From: Candidatus Zixiibacteriota bacterium
Lineage (GTDB): Bacteria; Zixibacteria; MSB-5A5; GN15; FEB-12
Direction of reading: 5' to 3'
DNA length: 64,000 nucleotides
Assembly: GCA_022571845.1 (NCBI GenBank)
Contig: JACZXB010000005.1
Location: 19,888-83,887 of the forward strand
Shown: positions 28,128 through 37,754 of the stretch, in pieces
Position numbering within the stretch: position 1 is the stretch's first letter
Layout: every line of letters starts with the position of its first letter
Position numbers and translations under genes: made by a program
Notes under the pieces: model-generated
Told to the model about the DNA's origin: nothing
What the model saw: the letters and a program-made list of their open reading frames with translations, nothing else
The model's database searches: none

Positions 28128-28901
28128 ATGACAGACAATAGAAACAACGCTGCTCCCATTGAAGTTCATGATTTAACCGTGGCCTATCGCAAAAAGCCGG
28201 TGCTCTGGGACATCGATTTTAGTCTGCCCGAAGGTCAGCTGATTGGCATGGTTGGTCCCAACGGCGCCGGTAAATCGACACTTATTAAAGCAATTATGGG
28301 GTTGCTGCCGCTATCCTCAGGTTTTATCAAAATATACGGCAAGCCGCTTGAGATTCAGCGCGAATTGGTCGGCTATGTGCCGCAGCGTGAGTCGGTCGAT
28401 TGGGATTTTCCGACTGACGCTCTTGACGTTGTAACAATGGGACGCTATGGCAAGCTGAGCCTTTTTGGACGTCCGTCGAAAGAAGACAAAGAAATTGCCA
28501 TGGACGCTCTTGAAAAAGTAGGCCTGGCAGATTTCGCCAAACGGCAGATAAGTCAATTGTCGGGTGGGCAGCAGCAACGTGTTTTTCTGGCGCGGGCGCT
28601 GGCTCAGGATGCTGTAATATATCTGATGGATGAACCATTTGCCGGTGTTGATGCGGCTACCGAAAAAGCCATCATAGAACTGCTGGGAGAACTCAAAAAT
28701 AAAGGCAAGACTCTGCTGGTAGTGCATCATGACTTAAATACCGTAGCCGAATATTTTGACTGGGTTATGCTGTTAAATCTGAGGCTGATAAAACTTGGTC
28801 CTGTTCAGGAAATTTTTAATAACGAAAATCTGAGAACTACTTATGGCGGCAAGTTAAATCTGCTTTCGGAGATGGCAGAAAAGATCGGCAAAATGCCTTA
28901 A
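28128..28901 (+). CDS. Metal ABC transporter ATPase (TroB/MntB-like)
   Basis: A 257-residue ABC ATPase of the metal-uptake group. Walker A GPNGAGKST, Q-loop YVPQRESVDWDFP (typical of Mn/Zn importers), signature LSGGQQQRVFLARALAQ, Walker B VIYLMDEPFAGVD and a switch His in LLVVHHDLNTV. The gene starts 5 bases after the binding protein and ends 11 bases before the first permease, so the three are one transcript. Confidence 0.94.
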   Translation: MTDNRNNAAPIEVHDLTVAYRKKPVLWDIDFSLPEGQLIGMVGPNGAGKSTLIKAIMGLLPLSSGFIKIYGKPLEIQRELVGYVPQRESVDWDFPTDALDVVTMGRYGKLSLFGRPSKEDKEIAMDALEKVGLADFAKRQISQLSGGQQQRVFLARALAQDAVIYLMDEPFAGVDAATEKAIIELLGELKNKGKTLLVVHHDLNTVAEYFDWVMLLNLRLIKLGPVQEIFNNENLRTTYGGKLNLLSEMAEKIGKMP

Positions 28902-28912
28902 GGTTTTCTTAT

Positions 28913-30226
28913 ATGGATATCTGGGATCTGACAGTCAGGTTTTTCTCAATGACCGATGCCAACGTACGCTATGTGGTGGCAGGATCGGTCCTTTTGGGCG
29001 GCATCGCAGGAGCTTTCGGCACCTTTGCTTTTTTGCAAAGACGCTCATTAATTGGTGATGCTATCGCACATGCCACTCTGCCCGGAGTGGGCTTTGCCTT
29101 TCTGATATTGGGGCGCAAAGAGCTGCACTGGCTGCTTTTGGGTGCGGCCATATCAGGCTGGGCAGGCGCTCTGGCTATTGATGCTATCACTCGCCATTCT
29201 CGCCTGAAACTCGACGCCGCTTTAGGAATTGTGCTCTCAGCATTTTTCGGACTGGGCATTGTCATTCTGACATATATCCAGAAAACCGGGGCCGGGGCCC
29301 AGTCGGGACTTGACAAGTTTTTGTTCGGACAGGCGGCTGCTATCGGCCGACAGGACGTTATAGTCCTGGCCGTCATCGGAGCTATTATGGTGACGGTGCT
29401 GCTGTCCTTATTTGCAAAACTCAAAATCATGACCTTTGATGCCGGTTTTGCGGCATCAGCCGGGTTAAACACAGGTCTTTTGCAGTTTGTGCTGACGACC
29501 ATGCTGGTGGTCACGGTAACAGTCGGCTTGCAGGCGGTAGGGGTAGTGCTGATGGCGGCAATTCTTATTATTCCGGCTGCCGCGGCCAGACAATGGACCG
29601 ATAATCTTAAAATAATGTTGGTGCTGTCGGCCTTATTCGGGATGATTTCAGGTGTTACTGGTGCTTACATTTCGTTTTTAAAGCCTCACTTTCCAACCGG
29701 ACCGTGGATAGTCGTCTCAGCCTCTCTTATTTTTATTTTTTCGATCATGTTTGCAACCAAACGAGGTATAGTCGTCCGCCTGGTAAGACAGCTTAAAAAC
29801 CGCAGAAAGATGACTGAAGACCACGTACTGAAAGTTTTATTCAAAGCCGGCATGGACAGTCGCAACTGGAGAGCCTTATACCCGCCGCTGCATATTTCTC
29901 AGCTATGGTCGTTTGGAGCGGCAGAACTAAAAAGGGGACTAAAAAGACTGGTGAGCAGAGGCGAACTGGAAAAAGAGGGAGGCATGTACCGTCTGACAGA
30001 GAACGGTGTCAGCTCCGGCGCTCGGGTAACGCGACTTCACAGATTATGGGAGGTTTATCTGGAGCGCCATCTGGAACTGCCCCCGGATCACCTGCACCGC
30101 GATGCCGAAGAGATGGAGCATATTATTACGCCCGAAGTAGAGAAGAGGCTCGAAGAAATGCTGGGGCATCCTGTATTGGATCCGCACCACCAGGAAATTC
30201 CTTATTTTGATAAGGCAAAGAGCTGA
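28913..30226 (+). CDS. Metal ABC permease fused to a DtxR-like domain (YtgCR-type)
   Basis: Residues 1 to about 290 are a TroC-like permease of several membrane helices (AGSVLLGGIAGAFGTFAFLQ, GDAIAHATLPGVGFAFLIL, VGVVLMAAILIIPAAAARQW). From about 299 (MTEDHVLKVLFKAGMDSRNW) a soluble winged-helix and metal-binding region follows. RLHRLWEVYLERHLELPP, HRDAEEMEHIITPEVEKRL and LGHPVLDPHHQEIPY match the metal-binding helices of DtxR/MntR repressors. The FeoA-like third domain is absent. The same fusion, YtgCR, is known in Chlamydia, where the repressor half is cleaved off. The stop TGA shares one base with the next permease's ATG. Confidence 0.9.
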   Translation: MDIWDLTVRFFSMTDANVRYVVAGSVLLGGIAGAFGTFAFLQRRSLIGDAIAHATLPGVGFAFLILGRKELHWLLLGAAISGWAGALAIDAITRHSRLKLDAALGIVLSAFFGLGIVILTYIQKTGAGAQSGLDKFLFGQAAAIGRQDVIVLAVIGAIMVTVLLSLFAKLKIMTFDAGFAASAGLNTGLLQFVLTTMLVVTVTVGLQAVGVVLMAAILIIPAAAARQWTDNLKIMLVLSALFGMISGVTGAYISFLKPHFPTGPWIVVSASLIFIFSIMFATKRGIVVRLVRQLKNRRKMTEDHVLKVLFKAGMDSRNWRALYPPLHISQLWSFGAAELKRGLKRLVSRGELEKEGGMYRLTENGVSSGARVTRLHRLWEVYLERHLELPPDHLHRDAEEMEHIITPEVEKRLEEMLGHPVLDPHHQEIPYFDKAKS

Positions 30227-31122
30227 TGTCGCCGGAACTCTGGGTCATTTTTACTGCTATTTTGGCCGCCTCGGCCTGTGCACTAATTGGTGCCTTTTTG
30301 GTCTTAAGGCAGGGCGCCATGCTGGGCGACGGCATTTCGCATGCTGTTTTACCCGGCTTAGCTCTGGCCTTTATTATTACCTCAAGCCGCGACGTTTTGC
30401 CAATGCTTATCGGAGCAGGAGCGATGGGACTTTTAACAGCTTTTCTAACAGAGTTTTTATCCCGCACTGGCAGGTTGTATCGCGACGCTTCATTGGGGAT
30501 CGTCTTTACAGTTTTGTTCAGCATTGGAGTTATTTTGATAGCCGGTTTTGCCGGACAGATTGATCTGGACCAGGAGTGCGTACTCTATGGCGAAATTGCC
30601 TACACTCCCTGGGACACATTTGTAGTAGGCAACACAAATCTGGGACCAAGAGCGTTCTGGGTTCTCGGAGTGGTTTTCATTTTCAATATAATTTTTATAT
30701 CTCTATTTTTCAAACAGCTAAAGATTACATCTTTTGATCCGGCACTGGCTAGGACAGTCGGCATATCTGACAGGCTATGGCACTACTTGCTGACTTCGGT
30801 AGTGGCGCTGACAGTGGTAGCCGCCTTTGAATCGGTTGGTGCAATTTTAGTAGTGGCCATGCTTACAATTCCGGGCGCCACAGCCTTTCTAATTACCAGA
30901 AATTTACAGCTAATGCTGATTTTATCAGTCTTAGTTGGGGTGGCCTCGGCTCTTGGCGGATATTATGGGGCGACGCTTACAAATACATCTATTGCCGGGT
31001 TTATGGCTGTGGCCGGAGGGGTTATTTTCGCTCTAACCCTGATTATTAGAAATGTGATTGACAAAACTCAGGCTTTAAGCACAGTTTCACTTCAGAAGCA
31101 GGCGATTACGCCTATTAACTGA
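30226..31122 (+). CDS. Metal ABC transporter second permease (TroD-like)
   Basis: A 298-residue integral membrane protein with about eight helices, homologous to the first permease without the extra domain: CALIGAFLVLRQGAMLGDGI, HAVLPGLALAFIITSSRDVL, LLTSVVALTVVAAFESVGAI and LVVAMLTIPGATAFLITRN. Translation begins at ATG 30226, overlapping the previous stop by one base, so coupling is expected. Two different permeases form a heterodimer as in TroCD. Last certain gene of the operon. Confidence 0.92.
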   Translation: MSPELWVIFTAILAASACALIGAFLVLRQGAMLGDGISHAVLPGLALAFIITSSRDVLPMLIGAGAMGLLTAFLTEFLSRTGRLYRDASLGIVFTVLFSIGVILIAGFAGQIDLDQECVLYGEIAYTPWDTFVVGNTNLGPRAFWVLGVVFIFNIIFISLFFKQLKITSFDPALARTVGISDRLWHYLLTSVVALTVVAAFESVGAILVVAMLTIPGATAFLITRNLQLMLILSVLVGVASALGGYYGATLTNTSIAGFMAVAGGVIFALTLIIRNVIDKTQALSTVSLQKQAITPIN

Positions 31123-31152
31123 AATTTTAAATCAATAAGTAACAGTCAGCTC

Positions 31153-32259
31153 TTGTCAAAGAATGCAGCAATAATTCTATCTCGCCAACATTTGCGGCCA
31201 TCACTCGCAGATGAGTGGGTTAGAAAGCTAAGAGATGCGGTTCAGTTTGTTAAGAGAGAAAATCTAACTCTTTTTTCATCTGTAGGCAGCCGTAACTGGG
31301 AGATAATAACAGCCTGCGCGGTGCTTAATAATGTTCCGCTAAGGCTGCTGATGCCGGCTCGGGAATCATCAAGTTTCGAAGCGCTTAAATCAAAAGCATC
31401 CAGGCAGTATTGTTTGACAGCTAGCAGAGTGAAGTATGAAAAAATCACTGAAGAAAATTTAAACGACTTAACACCTCTGCAACTTGCAAATATCCGGGAC
31501 GAAACTATAATCAAGCAGGCGAATATTCTGATTCCGGTTTCTGTCAGGCCAAGAGGCAATATGTCTGAGCTATTATCAAAATCAGGCGCAGACGGCAAGA
31601 CTATTGTCAGAGAATTTGAAACTGAATTTGAAAAAAAGAAAAGCAAACTCGCTTACCAAATCGACATCAGCGCTCTTTCAAAAAAGATAAAGGCAATAGC
31701 TGAGTCATTTTTGATTCACTGGACCCGGGCAACAAACTGCCGCTGGCCCGATGAAAACGAACTCGAATTTTACAGGATGATATTTAGCTCAGATAAATAC
31801 CGGCGCACGGCATTCGATACCTTGCGCAAAATTCTAAACACTGAATTAATCATTGCATCGTCTAAGAACATGCCGACCAATACCAGAACAGTTTGTTTTT
31901 CAGGTCTTGTCCCTAAGGAGGCCATACGTTTGATGAAATGGCGTGCCAGATATTGCCAGATGTCTTTTGAACCGTTCGGAATTGGCATAGAACGAAATTA
32001 TGCAATGGCACACGGCATCAAAGAGGTGCACTATTATGATCTTTCTCAAAAAAAGCAAAAAGACGGACAGGATAACTGGTTGTGGCAGTCGGCCGGTAAG
32101 AAAACAGACTGGGGGAACGAAAGAGAATTCAGGCACAAAGGTGATTTTGATTTTTCAAAAGTACCAGATGAAAAACGGATTATCTTTTGCCATTATAGAA
32201 GACAGGCAAGTTTAGTACAAAATCTAACAGGCCTGAAAGCGATGTCGTTCTATAATTAA
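31153..32259 (+). CDS. Protein of unknown function, possibly with a Rossmannoid N-terminal domain
   Basis: A 368-residue soluble protein of unrecognised family. Residues 1-165 alternate strands and helices: ENLTLFSSVGSRNWEIITACA, a small-residue loop, then ILIPVSVRPRGNMSELLSKS; this pattern recalls Rossmannoid SLOG/DprA-like nucleotide-binding domains, but the match is weak. The C-terminal half includes TRATNCRWPDENELEFYRMI and a conserved-looking WGNEREFRHKGDFDFSKVPD, reminiscent of the WxxExExR pattern in DUF2971-like proteins. The start is TTG at 31153 with no clear Shine-Dalgarno; no ATG lies near. It follows the transporter operon at 30 bases and ends 17 bases from the convergent subtilase. 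Confidence 0.5.
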   Translation: MSKNAAIILSRQHLRPSLADEWVRKLRDAVQFVKRENLTLFSSVGSRNWEIITACAVLNNVPLRLLMPARESSSFEALKSKASRQYCLTASRVKYEKITEENLNDLTPLQLANIRDETIIKQANILIPVSVRPRGNMSELLSKSGADGKTIVREFETEFEKKKSKLAYQIDISALSKKIKAIAESFLIHWTRATNCRWPDENELEFYRMIFSSDKYRRTAFDTLRKILNTELIIASSKNMPTNTRTVCFSGLVPKEAIRLMKWRARYCQMSFEPFGIGIERNYAMAHGIKEVHYYDLSQKKQKDGQDNWLWQSAGKKTDWGNEREFRHKGDFDFSKVPDEKRIIFCHYRRQASLVQNLTGLKAMSFYN

Positions 32260-32276
32260 GCTGAGGAACAGCTCTG

Positions 32277-35135
32277 CTAATAGCCCGGACAGGCAATTGG
32301 GTCGGCTCCACCTCTAAAAATAACATCAACCAAATAGGCTAAATCTGTTGCGGTTGGATCCGGAGCGGAGCTTCCATTCAGGTTGGATTCCTGTTTGCAA
32401 ACCGGACCCGGCCCCCCACGGAAAACAAAATCAATCAGATAGTTCAAATCCGAAATATTCGTCTCTGGCGCCAGATCATTATTTATGTCTCCAGTCAATT
32501 CAGTACAGCACCCGTTTATAAGTGAATCATAAACGGCCAGAGCAGCAGCTGCACTGTTTTCAATTTCGGCCATAGTGTTACCGGCTATGATTGCGAATGA
32601 GACTATTTTGCTTTCTCCGGCAGGAATGCTGATAGGTCCGACAGATATCACCTGAAACAGATCAGATTTGGCAGTATCGTAGTCAGTGGCCGAGCCAAAT
32701 CCGGCGGTCAAAGCCAGAAACTTTTCAGACTCAGTATAACCTTCGGGATAAAAAACCTCCGAGCCAAGATCGGTTAGAGTTCCCGCCTGGAGTCCGTCTA
32801 AGACGACAGTGGCGCGGAAGTCTTCTAATAATCCGCTGGGTCCGTTGTAAGCCATCCAGCTGATGCCTGTAGAGCTTTCATAGCCTCCGGCGTTGGAAGT
32901 GTACGGGAAAATATCCCAGTCGAAGTATAATCCAACGTAAAGAGGGCTTAACAAAAACAGGTTATCATTGGTCAGAATATATCTGAGAATTACAAAATCG
33001 TCATTTTCCGGTTCAGGGAAGGTATAGCTAAACTGCCTGACGCTAACTCCAATCGGGTTTTCGGCGCGGCTGTCATCAAAGATAGCTCTGGTCTTTTGCG
33101 CTGTCTCTGACCCCAGTAAATCGATCTGAATATTTCCGCCCGGAAGAACCCGGAAATCGCCATCGGGCTCTCCTATAGAATTGCGGATGCCGTCTGAGAC
33201 ATGCTGCGCATCAGTTGCAATCAGCAGTCCGCCCTCAAACAGATCATTAGAGCCGCTATTGTAAGTGAATCCCGGTCCTCCAATTGGAAAGAATGAACCA
33301 AAACCTGCCGGACCAAGTCCGTAAGTGCCGAAGTTGCTGACTCCGAATTCTATATTGCCAACATTGTGCGACACAAACGATCTTTTAGTCGGCTCACCGA
33401 CAGAAAAATAAATTTTGGTGGTGTCGGTGTAGGTTGAGCCATTTGTAATTTCAAGATCAAGAGATAACAAAGCGCCGTCTTGTACTGCATCAGACAGAAC
33501 TACAATAATACTGTCGTTGGAACTTACAGTATCATTGGCATTTATATCGCCGAAGAATGCCGAACCGCTGGTCACTGATAAATCAGCATCACTGCCAATG
33601 ATACTTGCTGAGATAGCAGTAACATCGGCTCCCAGATTCTGAAGTATTAACCTGCCTCTGAATGTTCCGCCTGCAGAAACAGCCTCATGATTGTAAGAGT
33701 AAACTCGCAGATTGGGGTCAGGGCTGGCTGCTGGAATTGAGTCAAGGGCAGCCATACAGTCAATTACTCCCCAGCCAAAAGTATTATCGGGAAGGGGCAG
33801 GCCAAACTTTTGAGTCGAAGTTAATATTGCTGTCTTGATTTCAGCTACGGTGGCATTGGGGTTTTTCTGCCGCATCAGGGCTACTAAACCGGAAACGTGC
33901 GGAGCAGCGATAGATGTTCCCGAAAGTGAGGCATAGCTGTCGTTCGGTGTAGTAGAGCGAACGCTCTGTCCCGGCGCTGTCACATTTGGCTTTATAGCGC
34001 CGTTGCAATCTGATGGGCCTCTTGAAGAATTGGACCAAATAGTGGTAGGGGTAGTTAACTGAACAGCACCAACTGCAAAGCAGTCGATTGAATCCAGAGC
34101 ACGATTAGCCGGGTTACGAATAGTGGATGCTCCAGCGCCATCGTTACCAGCCGCGAAAATATTTACAATCCCCAGAGCTTCAAGATTCTCTATCAGTTCG
34201 TAAAAAACTTCCTGACAGCCAATATCTCTAATTCCCCAGCTATGATTTATAACATCAGGAACGTCATCCATCGAATTGGGGTCGCCGTCGGGATTGGCCG
34301 CCCACTCAAAAGCATCAATATAAGAGGCGCCATGTATATCAACTATTGCAGCAGAAATCCATTTTGCATCTAAGGCAACTCCAACTGTATCCATTGAAGC
34401 ATCATCATGCCCGACCATCAATCCCATAGTATGAGTACCATGTACATCTCCCAGAGTATTATGAGGAAACGACTGACCATCGCGGGGGTCAAACCAGGCG
34501 GCGGCGGAGTCGCCATCGTGTCCTTTCCAGCTGTTAAAAAGAGCCGGGTGGTCGCCATCGACTCCCGTATCAAATGAGCATATCAGTCGTCCAGCGCCTG
34601 TATAACCTGCCAGCCAGGCCTGGTCGGCGTTGATATAAATAAGATTTGGTTCAATGCCGGCTGAGAGCGCGGGCGACTTTTGCGGCTGCGTGTTATCAGC
34701 CTTTATCAGAGTAAGCTCCGGTACGTTGTATATGGTTTTGATATCTGACCTTTGGGCCAGTTTTTCTAATTCACCGGCTGCAATTTTTGCTTCGACAACA
34801 TTGGCCAGCCAGCTTGACTTTATTTCTGTAGACTTGCCGCCAGCCCTCAGCCGCTTAAGGCTGCCCAGCAGCTGCTGTTGCGAGGCTTGGTGCGCAGACT
34901 TCAAGAAATTGTATTTCTGATTATATCTTTCAGCTCTGGTTGTCAAAGCTGCCGATTTTGATTTCTTGATAGAGACAGATTTTACTTTTGGAAGTTGTAT
35001 CCAGACAGATACCAGCGAATCTTTAGTCATGGTTGATATTTCAGATGACAGCTCAGGTGACAATTTTCCGGCCATTACAATCGGCACATAAAGAAGCGAA
35101 ATAGCAATTGTCAGTATGAACGAATTTGTTTTCAT
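32277..35135 (-). CDS. Exported subtilisin-like (S8) protease with dockerin-like tail
   Basis: A 952-residue secreted serine protease. Signal peptide 1-22, then an inhibitor I9-like propeptide to about residue 145 (LANVVEAKIAAGELEKLAQR). The S8 domain shows the catalytic triad D189 in SFDTGVDGDHP, H232 in DVHGTHTMG and S408 in SLSGTSIAAPHVSG, with N331 of AAGND as the oxyanion residue. A beta-rich region (about 470-880) follows. The end carries a dockerin-like pair, GDINNDLAPETNISDLNYLID and a second unit ending with Cys-Pro. Extracellular; substrate unknown. It converges on the gene ending at 32259. Confidence 0.93.
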   Translation of the reverse strand: MKTNSFILTIAISLLYVPIVMAGKLSPELSSEISTMTKDSLVSVWIQLPKVKSVSIKKSKSAALTTRAERYNQKYNFLKSAHQASQQQLLGSLKRLRAGGKSTEIKSSWLANVVEAKIAAGELEKLAQRSDIKTIYNVPELTLIKADNTQPQKSPALSAGIEPNLIYINADQAWLAGYTGAGRLICSFDTGVDGDHPALFNSWKGHDGDSAAAWFDPRDGQSFPHNTLGDVHGTHTMGLMVGHDDASMDTVGVALDAKWISAAIVDIHGASYIDAFEWAANPDGDPNSMDDVPDVINHSWGIRDIGCQEVFYELIENLEALGIVNIFAAGNDGAGASTIRNPANRALDSIDCFAVGAVQLTTPTTIWSNSSRGPSDCNGAIKPNVTAPGQSVRSTTPNDSYASLSGTSIAAPHVSGLVALMRQKNPNATVAEIKTAILTSTQKFGLPLPDNTFGWGVIDCMAALDSIPAASPDPNLRVYSYNHEAVSAGGTFRGRLILQNLGADVTAISASIIGSDADLSVTSGSAFFGDINANDTVSSNDSIIVVLSDAVQDGALLSLDLEITNGSTYTDTTKIYFSVGEPTKRSFVSHNVGNIEFGVSNFGTYGLGPAGFGSFFPIGGPGFTYNSGSNDLFEGGLLIATDAQHVSDGIRNSIGEPDGDFRVLPGGNIQIDLLGSETAQKTRAIFDDSRAENPIGVSVRQFSYTFPEPENDDFVILRYILTNDNLFLLSPLYVGLYFDWDIFPYTSNAGGYESSTGISWMAYNGPSGLLEDFRATVVLDGLQAGTLTDLGSEVFYPEGYTESEKFLALTAGFGSATDYDTAKSDLFQVISVGPISIPAGESKIVSFAIIAGNTMAEIENSAAAALAVYDSLINGCCTELTGDINNDLAPETNISDLNYLIDFVFRGGPGPVCKQESNLNGSSAPDPTATDLAYLVDVIFRGGADPIACPGY

Positions 35136-35238
35136 TGAAATAGAATAATACTCAGTATATCATTATACTATCGATTATAACGTACGGCTGTCAAATTTTG
35201 TTCAATTAGCAGTATTGGCCAGACAACTTAGCTTTATT

Positions 35239-36201
35239 TTAACCGGCAGCTTTAGAGACAGTTTCTGTTTCCGCGGCTGTAGAACTGAAGAATTCAACGG
35301 TTCTCTTGAGGCCCTCAAGAAATCCTACCGACGGCTTATATCCGTGAGCGCCTAACTTGGAAATATCCGCATAAGAATGAAGTATATCTGCCTGCCGGGG
35401 GGGATCATATTTGGGCTCTACTTTTTTGCCCATAACATATCCCAGATTATCCAATAGCTGGTTAAGAGTGAACTGAGCGCCGCAGGCAACGTTATACTCA
35501 GTCCCCACGATTTCATCATTTGCGGCAGCAAGTAAATTAGCTTCTACGGCGTTATCGATATAAGTAAAATCGCGAGATTGTTCACCGTCGCCAAAAACAA
35601 CCGGATTTTCACCATTCATAATGGCTGATATGAATTTGGGAATCACAGCAGCGTACTCGCTGTCCGGATTCTGGTTGGGGCCAAATATATTGAAATACCT
35701 GAGAGATACAGTCGGGAATTTGTACAGTTCCCAGTAGACCCGGCAGTAGTGCTCGCCGGTCAGTTTAGTTACGGCATATGGAGAAAGCGGATGAGGCTCT
35801 AATTTTTCATGTTTAGGAAGAACTTCGGATTCACCATAAACTGAGGATGATGAAGAAGAGACAACTTTTTTGACTCCGGCGCGGCGACATGCTTCAAGCA
35901 CGTACAAGGTTCCGTTTACGTTAACTTCGTTTGAAGCCAAAGGGTCCTTTATAGAACGTGGTACCGATGGCAGAGCGGCCAGATGAAAGACACAGTCGGC
36001 GTTCTGGACGGCCTCTGAAACTGTTTCAAAATCACAAATGTTGCCGCGGCGAATTTCTATTTTATCTGCTATGGCAGCTAAGTTCTCTTCGCGTCCGGAA
36101 GAAAAATTGTCCAAAATTCTAACCTTGTGACCATCTGCGACCAGTCTGGCAGCTATGTTAGAGCCAATAAATCCGGCACCGCCGGTAATCAAGTATTTCA
36201 T
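35239..36201 (-). CDS. NAD-dependent sugar-nucleotide epimerase (SDR, GalE/WbpP-like)
   Basis: A 320-residue extended short-chain dehydrogenase. NAD-binding TGGAGFIGSNIAARL, the LAALPSVPRSIKDP segment of GalE-type epimerases, catalytic YAVTK (Tyr-Lys) with SSSSSVYGE upstream, and SLRYFNIFGPNQNPDSEYAA, which is typical of UDP-GlcNAc/UDP-glucose 4-epimerases such as WbpP. Cytoplasmic; it feeds nucleotide sugars into polysaccharide or glycan synthesis. The exact substrate is not decided by sequence. It precedes, on the same strand, a GT-C glycosyltransferase gene 96 bases upstream, an association that fits glycan assembly. Confidence 0.9.
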   Translation of the reverse strand: MKYLITGGAGFIGSNIAARLVADGHKVRILDNFSSGREENLAAIADKIEIRRGNICDFETVSEAVQNADCVFHLAALPSVPRSIKDPLASNEVNVNGTLYVLEACRRAGVKKVVSSSSSSVYGESEVLPKHEKLEPHPLSPYAVTKLTGEHYCRVYWELYKFPTVSLRYFNIFGPNQNPDSEYAAVIPKFISAIMNGENPVVFGDGEQSRDFTYIDNAVEANLLAAANDEIVGTEYNVACGAQFTLNQLLDNLGYVMGKKVEPKYDPPRQADILHSYADISKLGAHGYKPSVGFLEGLKRTVEFFSSTAAETETVSKAAG

Positions 36202-36297
36202 TTAATCAAGTCTCTTTAATTTATTAAAGTTGGTGACTTCTGTTACTATTTCAATATCGGTTATTTTTGGTTAATCGTAAACAGGCTTTCTAAATTA

Positions 36298-37713
36298 TTA
36301 TTTGTTGCCTTTGAGACGGTATAAATTATGCCGGATGCTCTCATTCGCGCCAAATTTCTTTACCAGTTCATATTCGCCAAGAAATACCGGGTTTTGAGCG
36401 AATCGGCCGGTAATTCTGGAGGGGGCCGCTACCACCCAGTCCGGTCTGTTGTCCAGTATAAAGCCCAGATAATCCCTCTGCCTGTTATATGAGGCGGCAG
36501 ACGGAGTTACCAGCCCGTCCCGGTCCAGAACATAGAGATTACTATAATAGCCGGTATTGCCAATATACCGGGCGGCTACTACAGCCTCCGGCTCAGCATT
36601 ATCCCTGAGATACAAGCCGATTGACTGATGGACACTTGTAAGATATTGGCCGTATTCTTGATAGTAGCTCAGCTGCCGGAAGCCATAGTAGCCCAAAGTC
36701 AGGCAGATAATGACCCAGAATCCGATTGTCACAGGCCGGTAGAATTTTGCTCCGGCAAAAACTTTGTCCCACAAGAATGGCATAGAAGCAGTTGCCAGAA
36801 GCAGATAGACCGGATATATCGGTACCGGATACCAGAAGAAAAGAGCAGTCTTGCTGAATGTAAAGAAGGCTATCATCGCCAAGAGCCAGATAATTTCGAA
36901 TCTCCCAAAATTCTGCTTAGCCAGCAGCCACCAGGAGCCAAAGATAGCAGCCAGGCAAAGCAGCCAGCCCAGCGGATTATGCCAGCCCAATAGATAAACC
37001 AGTTTCTCTAAAGCAGAGTCCGTCTGGAGATGAGCATACAAAGCCAGCTTGCCGGTAATAGAGCCGGGGACAATCGATCCAAAATAAAAATATGAAAAGG
37101 CTAACCAGGGGATAAGAATCGATAGAGGAATGATAAAGTAGGCAGAAATATTTCGTCTGTCTTGGTAGCAGTTTAGTGCAAATAAGAGAGCCAGCAGCAA
37201 AGCGCCTTCCGGCCGGGTCAGAGTGGCCAGCGTGGCCAGGGCTAAGCTGTAAATTCGCATTTTTCTAAATTGAAAATAGAAAGCAGCAATTATCAAAAGT
37301 GAAAAAAGAGCGGTTTCCATGCCGCTGGTGTCAGCAACAATAGAACGCGGCCACAGAATATATACAAGCAGGGGCAGCAGTGAAAATTTTCCAAATCTCA
37401 ATCTTTGTGCAAAGCGATAAAGAATTATTGAAGTCAGCCCCGAACAGACAAGCGAGATAAGCAAGGCGGCGCTGTGGGCTGTTAACTTAAAAAGCATCAA
37501 CAAAGAAATCAGAAAAGTGAACAACGGTGTGGTTGTGCCGAGTACTTTTTCGCCAATGTTGTAGACAAAGCCGTGGCCCGCTATAATATTTTCGGCGTAG
37601 CGGAAAGTAATAAGGGCGTCATCGGCAGTAAAACCTGACAGCCAATAAAAAGCGATTCTAATTATAACTGTGGCTAAGAAAATCAGTGCGAAAGTTGTTT
37701 TTTGAGAAGACAC
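36298..37713 (-). CDS. GT-C family membrane glycosyltransferase
   Basis: A 471-residue polytopic protein of roughly ten membrane segments. The N-terminal loop reads FTADDALITFRYAENIIAGH, then GEKVLGTTTPLFTFL; the acidic ADDA and FRYA motifs mark the catalytic loop of lipid-linked-sugar glycosyltransferases (GT39/AftB-like). The C-terminal soluble part holds YLRDNAEPEAVVAARYIG and LYVLDRDGLVTP. Sugar donor would be a polyprenyl-phosphate sugar. Upstream of the epimerase gene on the same strand; sugar transfer to a surface glycan is inferred. Confidence 0.8.
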   Translation of the reverse strand: MSSQKTTFALIFLATVIIRIAFYWLSGFTADDALITFRYAENIIAGHGFVYNIGEKVLGTTTPLFTFLISLLMLFKLTAHSAALLISLVCSGLTSIILYRFAQRLRFGKFSLLPLLVYILWPRSIVADTSGMETALFSLLIIAAFYFQFRKMRIYSLALATLATLTRPEGALLLALLFALNCYQDRRNISAYFIIPLSILIPWLAFSYFYFGSIVPGSITGKLALYAHLQTDSALEKLVYLLGWHNPLGWLLCLAAIFGSWWLLAKQNFGRFEIIWLLAMIAFFTFSKTALFFWYPVPIYPVYLLLATASMPFLWDKVFAGAKFYRPVTIGFWVIICLTLGYYGFRQLSYYQEYGQYLTSVHQSIGLYLRDNAEPEAVVAARYIGNTGYYSNLYVLDRDGLVTPSAASYNRQRDYLGFILDNRPDWVVAAPSRITGRFAQNPVFLGEYELVKKFGANESIRHNLYRLKGNK

Positions 37714-37754
37714 GTTAAAAGTAAAACAGCCGGTTTTCTAAGACCAGCTTCTGG

